This document shows, one piece after another, positions 1 through 5,398 of a DNA stretch of 5,889 nucleotides. The notes below the pieces were generated by a model. That model saw nothing but the letters and a program-made list of their open reading frames with translations. It ran no database searches and was not told the origin of the DNA. A program made the translations under genes and the position numbers. The stretch comes from Nanobdellota archaeon. Its GTDB lineage: Archaea; Nanobdellota; Nanobdellia; Woesearchaeales; GW2011-AR15. Numbering within the stretch: position 1 is the first letter of the stretch; the number at the start of each line of letters is the position of its first letter. The stretch spans positions 1 through 5,889 of the forward strand of contig JAHIYL010000091.1 in assembly GCA_018815145.1 (NCBI GenBank), read 5' to 3'.

Positions 1-15
1 GGGTGAATCAGAAAA

Positions 16-390
16 ATGGTAAAACTTAATGAGATCTATAAATGCAATGTGTGCGGCAATATGGTTGAAGTCGTGAGCGTAGGAGGCGGTCAGCTTGTAT
101 GCTGCGGTCAGCCAATGGAAAACCTTGTTGAAAAGACTGCTGACCAGGGATTAGAAAAACATGTTCCGGTTGTGGAGAAAACTGAAGATGGAGTGAAGGT
201 GACAGTGGGTTCGGTTCCACATCCGATGGAAGACGCACATTTTATTCAGTTCATTGAAGTTTTGGCTGATGAAAAAGTTTACAGGAAATACTTAAAGCCG
301 GGTGCACCAGCTGTAGCAGAGTTCTGTGTAAAAGCAGATGAGATCATTGCAAGAGAATACTGCAATCTGCATGGGCTCTGGAAAAGTTGA
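16..390 (+). CDS. dfx: Desulfoferrodoxin: two-centre (2Fe) superoxide reductase
   Basis: Reduces superoxide to hydrogen peroxide in the cytoplasm of anaerobes without making O2. The 124-residue length is that of class I (2Fe) enzymes. Residues 1-36 form the desulforedoxin domain with Cys10, Cys13, Cys29 and Cys30 as the FeCys4 centre. The rest is the catalytic neelaredoxin-type domain with all expected ligands of the square-pyramidal Fe centre: His49, His69, His75, Cys116 and His119, the last two in the closing C-N-L-H-G motif. Glu47 and Lys48, which in the family help guide superoxide and release peroxide, are both present, so the enzyme looks fully functional. A GGTGA site at 2-6 lies 9 bases before the ATG and supports this start; the promoter lies outside the window. 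A T6 run just after the stop (392-397) may end the transcript. The electron donor is normally rubredoxin, not seen here. Confidence 0.97.
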   Translation: MVKLNEIYKCNVCGNMVEVVSVGGGQLVCCGQPMENLVEKTADQGLEKHVPVVEKTEDGVKVTVGSVPHPMEDAHFIQFIEVLADEKVYRKYLKPGAPAVAEFCVKADEIIAREYCNLHGLWKS

Positions 391-391
391 C

Positions 392-397
392 TTTTTT
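392..397 (+). terminator. Oligo-T run after the superoxide reductase gene
   Basis: Six T residues begin two bases after the stop codon. Archaeal RNA polymerase stops at such U-rich tracts without needing a hairpin, so this is a weak candidate terminator. The run is short, and read-through into the structured element at 414-507 and the ferritin gene is possible. Confidence 0.35.
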
Positions 398-413
398 GAA
401 TAATAACATAAAG

Positions 414-507
414 AATTTTGCATTGGTGCTGGTTGGGGTGGGGGTTGTCCCTTACGGGGTACCCCAACGACGACTGTAGGGAGGACAGCACCAACGCATG
501 CAAAATT
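414..507 (+). ncRNA. Structured G+C-rich RNA element before ferritin (candidate ncRNA or leader)
   Basis: Seen directly: 414-422 pairs perfectly with 499-507 (9 bp), then a 4-base bulge (495-498), then 423-431 pairs perfectly with 486-494 (9 bp). Inside, 432-439 pairs with 461-468 (8 bp, GTTGGGGT with ACCCCAAC). The enclosed loop bases 450-455 can also pair with 476-481 (one U-G pair), which would make a pseudoknot inside the closing helix. Positions 423-494 are about 61% G+C by hand count, in contrast to the AT-rich flanks, which in AT-rich archaea often marks a structured RNA. The element ends 29 bases before the ferritin ribosome binding site, so it could be a leader element, a separate small RNA, or a small inverted-repeat mobile element. 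The strand is assumed from the neighbours. No known RNA family was recognised. Confidence 0.55.
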
Positions 508-547
508 TGATAATCACAATAATTTACAATACAATAGGTGAAACAAA

Positions 548-1039
548 ATGGAAATGACAAAAAAAATGCAGGATGCATTCAATGAACAGATAAACAAAGA
601 GCTTTTTTCAGAATATCTTTATCTGGCAATGGCAGCATATTTTGATGCAAAAAACTTAGGTGGAATGTCGCACTGGATGAAGAAGCAGGCAGGCGAGGAG
701 CATAGCCATGCTATGAAGTTGTACAGTTTTGTATATGATAGAGGCGGAAAGGTCATACTTAAAGCTATTGCAGCACCAAAGACAGAGTGGAAAAACCCTC
801 TGGATGCATTTAATGAGGCGTATGAGCATGAAAAATTCATAACTGAATCCATCAATAAATTGTGGGATGCAGCATTTTCTGACAAAGACAGGGCATCTAT
901 GGCATTCCTGAAGTGGTTTGTCGATGAACAGGTCGAGGAAGAAGCCAATGCATCTGAGATTGTTGAGAAACTCAAGATGGTGGGCGATTCCAAGAGCGCT
1001 CTCTTCATGTATGATGCTGTCCTTGGCAAAAGAGAATAA
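548..1039 (+). CDS. ftn: Non-haem ferritin (FtnA-like iron storage protein)
   Basis: Forms a 24-subunit shell that oxidises Fe(II) with O2 or peroxide and stores it as mineral. The 163 residues match prokaryotic ferritins and fit a four-helix bundle. The ferroxidase residues align without gaps to the E. coli FtnA and Pyrococcus pattern: Glu18, Glu51 and His54 (E-E-H-S-H motif), Glu95, Gln128 and Glu131, with Tyr25 nearby. The third-site acids of FtnA also have counterparts: Glu50, Glu127 and Glu130. There is no methionine haem ligand pattern of a bacterioferritin that I can identify. A GGTGA at 537-541 lies 6 bases before the ATG and fixes the start. The gene sits between superoxide reductase and the oxidoreductase-flavodiiron operon, consistent with removing free iron that would drive radical chemistry under oxygen exposure. 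The structured element at 414-507 could regulate it. Confidence 0.95.
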   Translation: MEMTKKMQDAFNEQINKELFSEYLYLAMAAYFDAKNLGGMSHWMKKQAGEEHSHAMKLYSFVYDRGGKVILKAIAAPKTEWKNPLDAFNEAYEHEKFITESINKLWDAAFSDKDRASMAFLKWFVDEQVEEEANASEIVEKLKMVGDSKSALFMYDAVLGKRE

Positions 1040-1047
1040 TTAGGAGA

Positions 1048-1068
1048 TTTTTTCCAAATATTTTTTTT
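1048..1068 (+). terminator. T-rich archaeal-type terminator after ferritin
   Basis: Two T runs, T6 at 1048-1053 and T8 at 1061-1068, begin 8 bases after the ferritin stop, with no strong hairpin before them. This fits intrinsic termination in archaea, which depends on U-tracts, and separates ferritin from the operon that follows. Confidence 0.6.
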
Positions 1069-1072
1069 ATTA

Positions 1073-1080
1073 TTTTTATA
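1073..1080 (+). promoter_or_regulatory. TATA-like box of the oxidoreductase-flavodiiron-glutaredoxin operon
   Basis: TTTTTATA at 1073-1080 resembles an archaeal TATA box. With the usual spacing of about 25 bases, transcription would start near 1100-1105, giving a leader of only about 10 bases before the ATG at 1114. The surrounding T-rich tract lowers certainty, because part of it also serves as the terminator of the gene before. Confidence 0.45.
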
Positions 1081-1113
1081 TGCTTGATGAATTGAATCAT
1101 GTTTACAGGAAAA

Positions 1114-1863
1114 ATGGCATACGCATGCAAACTCACTGAATTTGTTGGAGAAGTAACTGCTATAGTTCAGGAAACACATGATGTAAAAACAATAAGAGTC
1201 ACTGTGCCAGAAGATTTCTCATTCATACCTGGTCAGTTTTTCATGCTTTCAATCCCAGGTCATCCTGATTTTGACGCTGTGCAAAAACCACTGACTTTTG
1301 CAAATTCACCAAATACAAAAGAAGTAATAGAATTCACATTCAAGAAGATGGGTGCTTTTACCAGTGCACTCAATGATTTAATTAAAGGAGATAAACTAAA
1401 ATTAAAAGCTCCATGCGGAAGACTACTGAATTTTGACGAGAATATAAAAAAGGACGTGGTTTTTCTGGCAGGCGGGACAGGGATCACTCCTTTCATGAGC
1501 AGCCTTAAATATGCTTTTGAAGAGAAGATGAGCAATAATTTTGTATTGTTCTTTGGCAACCAGAGCCCAAAAGATATTATATATGAAAAAAAGCTTGAAA
1601 AAATGGCTCGTGAACATGATAATCTAAAGGTCATAAATACAGTCGTTGAGCCTGATAGTGATTGGGATGGCGAGACAGGATTTATTTCAAAGAAAATCGT
1701 ACTCAAATACATTAAAAAGGAGCCAAAAGAATATATCTGGTATATCTGCGGGCCGCCTGCAATGAATGCAGCTATGAAAACAATGCTTGCAGAACTAAAT
1801 GTTGATGATAATCAAATTAGGATTGATCCATGGGAACTCCCGGGAAAATCAACTGATCAATGA
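1114..1863 (+). CDS. FAD/NAD(P)H oxidoreductase of the ferredoxin-NADP reductase family
   Basis: A 249-residue flavoprotein expected to pass electrons between NAD(P)H and a redox protein. The N-terminal half is the FAD-binding barrel, with the I-P-G-Q-F-F strand and K-P-L-T (58-61) in place of the usual R-x-Y-S/T flavin motif. The C-terminal half is the nucleotide domain, with G-G-T-G-I-T-P (120-126) and C-G-P-P-A-M (212-217). There is no iron-sulfur cysteine cluster, unlike PyrK or phenol-hydroxylase reductases. Start choice: an in-frame ATG at 1099 would add five residues but has no ribosome binding site and lies at or before the predicted transcript start; ATG 1114 has AGGA at 1107-1110. 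The flavodiiron gene follows 45 bases later with no terminator, so a natural inference is that this protein feeds electrons to it, directly or through a rubredoxin. NADH versus NADPH preference cannot be read from the sequence. Confidence 0.9.
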   Translation: MAYACKLTEFVGEVTAIVQETHDVKTIRVTVPEDFSFIPGQFFMLSIPGHPDFDAVQKPLTFANSPNTKEVIEFTFKKMGAFTSALNDLIKGDKLKLKAPCGRLLNFDENIKKDVVFLAGGTGITPFMSSLKYAFEEKMSNNFVLFFGNQSPKDIIYEKKLEKMAREHDNLKVINTVVEPDSDWDGETGFISKKIVLKYIKKEPKEYIWYICGPPAMNAAMKTMLAELNVDDNQIRIDPWELPGKSTDQ

Positions 1864-1908
1864 AATTTAATAGAAAAATTACAGTAGAATAAAAGAGGAA
1901 AAATAAAA

Positions 1909-3090
1909 ATGGCAGAACAACTGAAGAAAAACATATTTTCAATAAGGGCAAATGATTGGGACAGAAAGCTATTTGATGAGCTCATCCCGCTTCCTGACGG
2001 TACAAGTTATAATTCATATCTTATCAAGGGGAGCAAGAAGACCGCACTTATCGACAGTGCTGATCCTCTGTTTTCTGATTTTGTTCTGGGAGAATTAAAA
2101 GCCCTTGATGTCAGGAAGATTGATTATATCATAGCAAACCATGCAGAACAGGATCACTCCGGCTCCATTCCTAGGATTTTGGACATATATCCTGAAGCAG
2201 TGGTTGTGACTAATGAGAAATGCAGGAACATGCTTCTTGATCTATTGGATATATATGAAGATAGGTTCCGAATAATAAAAGATGGAGAAGAATTGTCTCT
2301 TGGTGATAAGACACTGAAGTTTGTGATGACACCCTGGGTGCATTGGCCAGAGACTCTTGTCACTTTTCTTGTGGAAGACAGGATTTTGTTTTCATGCGAT
2401 TTTTTTGGCTCTCATTATGCATCCAGCGAGCTTTATGTGAAAGATGAGAGGGTGATACTTGAAGCTGCTAAAAGATATTATGCAGAGATAATGATGCCTT
2501 TCAGAAAAAAAATAATCGAGAATCTGAAAAAGATTGATGATCTGAAGTACCATATTATCGCACCATCACATGGCCCTGTCTATGATAAGCCCGGATTCAT
2601 TGTTGATGCATACAGGGATTGGGTCTCAGATGAAGTTAAGAATCAGGTTGTCATTGCATATGTCTCTATGCATGGCAGCACACTTGCTATGGTCGATCAT
2701 ATTGCATCAGAGCTTGAGCACAAAAATATACCTGTCCAGAGATTCAATCTTGCTGAGGTGGATATTGGACTCTTAGCAAATTCCCTTGTTGATGCTGCAA
2801 CTCTGGTTGTTGCTGCACCGACAGTAATTGTTGACCCTCATCCTCTTGCTCAGTATGCAGCAGTGCTTGTGAACACCCTTAATCCAAAGACGAGATTCAT
2901 AGGTGTGATGGGTTCATATGGATGGGCAGGTACAATGGTAGGAAAACTTGGTTCATTGATATCAAGGGTAAAAGCAGAAGTGCTACCGCCTGTGCTGGTT
3001 CAGGGTCATCCAAAAAAAGATGACATGATCAAAATATCAGAGTTGGCAGAAGAGATTTACAGGAAGCATAAATCAATCAAGATAATCTGA
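1909..3090 (+). CDS. fprA: Class A flavodiiron protein FprA (O2/NO reductase)
   Basis: Four-electron reductase of O2 to water, and in some members of NO to N2O, acting in the cytoplasm of anaerobes and methanogens. The 393 residues hold the two core domains only. The metallo-beta-lactamase-like domain (about 1-245) has every diiron ligand: His78, Glu80, His83, His145, Asp164 and His221, in H-x-E-x-D-H and later motifs. The flavodoxin domain (about 247-393) carries FMN contacts: the phosphate loop S-M-H-G-S-T (253-258), A-P-T (303-305) with the loop after it, and G-S-Y-G-W-A-G (335-341). No C-terminal rubredoxin or flavin-reductase domain is fused, so a separate donor is required; the oxidoreductase just upstream is the obvious candidate. 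A GAGG at 1895-1898 lies 10 bases before the ATG. O2 versus NO preference is not decidable from the sequence, but the neighbours favour O2. Confidence 0.97.
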   Translation: MAEQLKKNIFSIRANDWDRKLFDELIPLPDGTSYNSYLIKGSKKTALIDSADPLFSDFVLGELKALDVRKIDYIIANHAEQDHSGSIPRILDIYPEAVVVTNEKCRNMLLDLLDIYEDRFRIIKDGEELSLGDKTLKFVMTPWVHWPETLVTFLVEDRILFSCDFFGSHYASSELYVKDERVILEAAKRYYAEIMMPFRKKIIENLKKIDDLKYHIIAPSHGPVYDKPGFIVDAYRDWVSDEVKNQVVIAYVSMHGSTLAMVDHIASELEHKNIPVQRFNLAEVDIGLLANSLVDAATLVVAAPTVIVDPHPLAQYAAVLVNTLNPKTRFIGVMGSYGWAGTMVGKLGSLISRVKAEVLPPVLVQGHPKKDDMIKISELAEEIYRKHKSIKII

Positions 3091-3141
3091 AAAAATAGGT
3101 AAGAAATATCAAAAATCTTATAACAAGTGAGGTAAAATAAA

Positions 3142-3375
3142 ATGGCAGAAATAAAAGTCTATTCAACACCTACATGTCCCTGGTGTCACAAAGTGAAGGA
3201 TTACCTGAAAGACGAAAAAAAGGTCAAGTTTGATGACCTGAATGTTGCATCAGATGATAAAGCAAGAGAAGAGATGATTGATAAATCCGGACAGATGGGA
3301 GTTCCTGTCCTTGACATTGACGGTAAGATCATCGTCGGCTTTGACAAGGAAGAGATTGATAAGGCGTTGAAATAG
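3142..3375 (+). CDS. Glutaredoxin-like small dithiol protein (CPWC)
   Basis: A 77-residue single-domain thioredoxin-fold protein. The active site C-P-W-C is at 12-15 after the first strand, and the conserved cis-proline is at 55 in the G-V-P-V motif, followed by a D-G-K turn and a G-F-D motif where glutaredoxins bind glutathione or, in NrdH types, contact the reductase. The length is that of the short NrdH/Mjtrx-like group, which archaea without glutathione often reduce with a thioredoxin-reductase-type enzyme. The reductase-like gene at 3543 is therefore a plausible partner, though this is inference. A GTGAGGT ribosome binding site at 3127-3133 lies 8 bases before the ATG. The gene is 51 bases after the flavodiiron gene with no terminator between, so it is probably the third gene of that operon. 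Confidence 0.92.
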   Translation: MAEIKVYSTPTCPWCHKVKDYLKDEKKVKFDDLNVASDDKAREEMIDKSGQMGVPVLDIDGKIIVGFDKEEIDKALK

Positions 3376-3382
3376 ATAGAGA

Positions 3383-3411
3383 AGGAATTCACAGGACTTT
3401 CCTATTTTTTT
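3383..3411 (+). terminator. Hairpin plus T7 terminator after the glutaredoxin gene
   Basis: AGGAA at 3383-3387 can pair with TTCCT at 3399-3403 (5 bp, 11-base loop), followed by T7 at 3405-3411. It lies 8 bases after the stop and would end the operon. The same T run can instead pair with the A run at 3500-3505, so it is also part of the next element. Confidence 0.55.
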
Positions 3412-3505
3412 GTTGTCTCCTCCATGACAGCGACGGATTCATTTCATGAATCCTATTCTGCTTGACATTCGTCAAGCTCCATCGCGTCACGGAGACAATA
3501 AAAAA
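3406..3505 (+). ncRNA. Three-way-junction RNA element before the thioredoxin reductase (candidate ncRNA or leader)
   Basis: Seen directly: 3406-3420 pairs with 3491-3505 over 15 positions with one G-U pair; the strongest part is 3413-3420 with 3491-3498. After a small internal loop, TGAC 3425-3428 pairs with GTCA 3486-3489, and GCGA 3430-3433 with TCGC 3482-3485. The junction then carries two perfect hairpins: 3435-3442 with 3446-3453 (8 bp, 3-base loop) and 3460-3466 with 3471-3477 (7 bp, 4-base loop). Five compatible helices in about 100 bases is far more than an ordinary spacer. The element ends 28 bases before the ribosome binding site of the reductase, so a leader regulatory RNA is possible; a free small RNA or a miniature inverted-repeat element are alternatives. 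No known family was recognised, and the hammerhead core is absent. Confidence 0.6.
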
Positions 3506-3542
3506 TTTTCATTTCCCATTCATTATTTCAAAGGTGAAAAAA

Positions 3543-4463
3543 ATGTCGGAAAAATCAGACAAATATGATACAATAATTATTGGAGGCGGAATTGCCGGCA
3601 TGACAGCAGCAATCTACGCTGCCAGAAAAAGGATGAAATTTGAGATAGTATCAACTGTCTTTGGCGGCCAGTTCATGGTCAGCGGAGAGATTGATAATTA
3701 TCCAGGGATTGTAAAGACAACAGGTGTTGAGTTTTCAGATGTGATGGAAAAACAGATGGAGTTCAATGGTGTGGGTGTCAAGGTTGAGACTGTCAGGAAA
3801 GTTGAAAAGACGGGCAAAGACTTTAAGGTCATTACTGATAAGAATGAGTATGTTGCCAGAACAGTCATCATTGCAACAGGTTCAAAAGCCAGAAAGCTTA
3901 ATGTGCCTGGTGAAGCAGAGCTCTCAAAAAGAGGTGTCACATATTGTTCAATATGTGATGGGCCTCTTTTTTCAGATATGGAAGTTGCAGTTGTTGGTGG
4001 TGGAGACTCGGCTCTTGAAGCTGTTGATTTCTTGAAAGAGATTGTGACAAAGATCCACATGATTGTAATGCTTGACAAATTCACAGGCCATGAATACCTT
4101 ATTGAGAGAGTGAAAAATAATCCAAAGGTTGTGACCTATTTCAATGCTGAGACAAAAGAAGTACTTGGTGATAAATTTGTGAATGGACTTAGAATCATGC
4201 ATAAAGAAGAAGAAAAGACTCTTGATGTAAAAGGTGTCATTATTGAGATTGGCAGAATTCCTAACACTGAAGCCTTCAAAGGTTTTGTTGAGTTCGATTC
4301 ACATGGGCATGTGCAGATAGATTGTCAGGGTCATACCAGCGTGCCCGGAGTATTTTCAGCAGGAGACTGCGCCTCAGGCCATGAGTACCAGTACATCATC
4401 TCTGCAGGCCAGGGTGCAATGGCACTGATCAAGGCTGCGAAATATCTTGCAACCAGAGACTAG
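3543..4463 (+). CDS. trxB: Thioredoxin-reductase-like flavoprotein, probably not NADPH-specific
   Basis: A 306-residue low-molecular-weight thioredoxin reductase type flavoprotein that moves electrons from a nicotinamide cofactor through FAD to a redox-active disulfide and on to a thioredoxin or glutaredoxin. Motifs in order: FAD-binding G-G-G-I-A-G (14-19), A-T-G (111-113), the active-site C-S-I-C-D (135-139), nucleotide-binding G-G-G-D-S-A (152-157) and the FAD motif A-G-D-C (273-276). Where E. coli TrxB has the NADPH-phosphate motif H-R-R-x-x-x-R (175-181), this protein has V-M-L-D-K-F-T, so the arginines are missing and NADH use, as in AhpF, is more likely. The ATG at 3543 is preferred: GGTGA at 3533-3537 lies 5 bases ahead, while an upstream in-frame ATG at 3462 falls inside the structured element. 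Likely partner: the CPWC protein at 3142. Confidence 0.94.
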   Translation: MSEKSDKYDTIIIGGGIAGMTAAIYAARKRMKFEIVSTVFGGQFMVSGEIDNYPGIVKTTGVEFSDVMEKQMEFNGVGVKVETVRKVEKTGKDFKVITDKNEYVARTVIIATGSKARKLNVPGEAELSKRGVTYCSICDGPLFSDMEVAVVGGGDSALEAVDFLKEIVTKIHMIVMLDKFTGHEYLIERVKNNPKVVTYFNAETKEVLGDKFVNGLRIMHKEEEKTLDVKGVIIEIGRIPNTEAFKGFVEFDSHGHVQIDCQGHTSVPGVFSAGDCASGHEYQYIISAGQGAMALIKAAKYLATRD

Positions 4464-4486
4464 AGAAATGATATTTTTTAAAGATT

Positions 4487-5044
4487 ATGGAAAAGGATTT
4501 TGAAGAAATAACCTTGGTTGACCTCATGGCTATGATTGATAGTCATGACAATGAGGGCCTTGCAGAGATTCTTTCTTCACATAAGGAAAAATGGAATAGG
4601 TTGATGGAAGAGAACCGTAAAGTCAACAACAAGATAGAATTGAAAGGCCTTGATCTGAAAAACAAAGACATTTCAGGTGTAGATCTGACTGGTGCAACCA
4701 TAACAGGCTCCAATTTTTCTAATGCAAACCTCTCAAAAGCTAATTTGACAGGATCAAGTGTGACTGATTCAACTTTTTCAGGATCAGATTTCTACAAGGC
4801 CCAGTTATCAGGAGCCAGATTGTCACAGACAGATTTGTCCAGGTCCAGACTCTATGGAACAGTAGGTATGGACAGGGTGTATATGACTGGAAGTGTAAAT
4901 TTATTTGGTACATATTTTAATCAGGTGTCAACTGGCCCAGCATATTCTACATCGCCTGAGAATAATGAACCTCCTGAAAGAAGAAGGGCCAGCTATTATA
5001 CTAATTCAGGTGAGGAAGAAGGACAGGGTGGCGGGTATTATTGA
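4487..5044 (+). CDS. Pentapeptide-repeat protein with helical N-terminus and disordered tail
   Basis: 185 residues in three parts. Residues 1-49 are charged and probably helical. Residues 50-124 can be read as 15 uninterrupted pentapeptide repeats with Leu, Ile, Phe or Val at the centre of each (for example A-N-L-S-K, A-N-L-T-G), expected to fold as roughly four turns of a right-handed beta-helix. Residues from about 145 to the end are rich in Ser, Pro, Glu, Gly and Tyr, probably disordered, and finish in Tyr-Tyr. There is no signal peptide or membrane segment. Function is unknown: some pentapeptide proteins mimic DNA and bind gyrase, others are scaffolds. It starts 23 bases after the reductase stop and may share its transcript. 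The start is less certain because no GGTGA lies before it; a T6 run at 4474-4479 could be part of a promoter, and Met14 or Met16 are alternatives. Confidence 0.85.
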   Translation: MEKDFEEITLVDLMAMIDSHDNEGLAEILSSHKEKWNRLMEENRKVNNKIELKGLDLKNKDISGVDLTGATITGSNFSNANLSKANLTGSSVTDSTFSGSDFYKAQLSGARLSQTDLSRSRLYGTVGMDRVYMTGSVNLFGTYFNQVSTGPAYSTSPENNEPPERRRASYYTNSGEEEGQGGGYY

Positions 5045-5057
5045 ATCAATTAAGGGC

Positions 5058-5357
5058 TTAGTTATAGATCCTATTCAACATTTCTCTGTGTTTCATCACA
5101 CTTATTTTCTTTTTTCTTAATCTACCTATCCTGTCATTGTAGTAGACAGCTTTGAAAAATATATAAAAAAAGACCAATATGAGAAATCCAAATACAGGTA
5201 TAATTACATAATCATCAAAAAGAATCCCATTATCAATTATGACTATGATTGCTACGGCAAAGAGAGTAATTATTGCCGTCAGTATCAATGAAAATAGGTC
5301 TTCATAGAGATAATGCTTGTATAGCTTTATCTTCTCGTCTATAATATTCGCCAGCAT
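5058..5357 (-). CDS. Small two-helix membrane protein of unknown function
   Basis: 99 residues, not recognised. After a charged, probably helical N-terminus (1-20) come two hydrophobic segments, about 21-41 and 50-73, joined by a short acidic turn (D-N-G then D-D). A strongly basic tail follows, with R-L-R-K-K-K just after the second helix, which by the positive-inside rule places both ends in the cytoplasm. The ATG is preceded by only a partial ribosome binding site (AGGTT at 5363-5367, - strand sense), and an in-frame stop lies 24 bases upstream, so the start cannot move further out. Its end is 13 bases from the end of the pentapeptide gene, so the two genes converge. It probably follows the gene at 5399-5665 on one transcript. 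Confidence 0.7.
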   Translation of the reverse strand: MLANIIDEKIKLYKHYLYEDLFSLILTAIITLFAVAIIVIIDNGILFDDYVIIPVFGFLILVFFYIFFKAVYYNDRIGRLRKKKISVMKHREMLNRIYN

Positions 5358-5398
5358 CTCTGAACCTTTTTTGCAGTTTTATTGTGTTCTCAGAATCT

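Noticed and set aside
431..459. A G-quadruplex from the G runs at 435-438, 440-444 and 456-459
   Set aside because: A fourth run of at least three G is only reached at 479-481, so the loops are long and uneven; the pairing with the C-rich stretches in the same element is a simpler explanation.
425..493. A tRNA gene, suggested by GGTGCTG at 425-431 pairing with CAGCACC at 486-492 at about tRNA spacing
   Set aside because: There is no T-loop consensus (GTTCRANNC), no D-arm pattern and no anticodon stem of the right size; the inner hairpin and pseudoknot do not fit a cloverleaf.
619..1179. A 186-codon - strand ORF across ferritin
   Set aside because: It is the mirror of the clearly recognised ferritin gene, rich in Ser, Phe and Cys, with no supported start.
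3406..3505. A hammerhead or other known self-cleaving ribozyme, because of the three-way junction
   Set aside because: The conserved CTGATGA and GAAA core of the hammerhead is not present at the junction, and no other ribozyme core was recognised.
3462..3542. N-terminal extension of the thioredoxin-reductase-like protein by 27 residues
   Set aside because: The upstream ATG lies inside a hairpin of the structured element, has no ribosome binding site, and family members begin just before the first FAD motif; ATG 3543 has a strong GGTGA.
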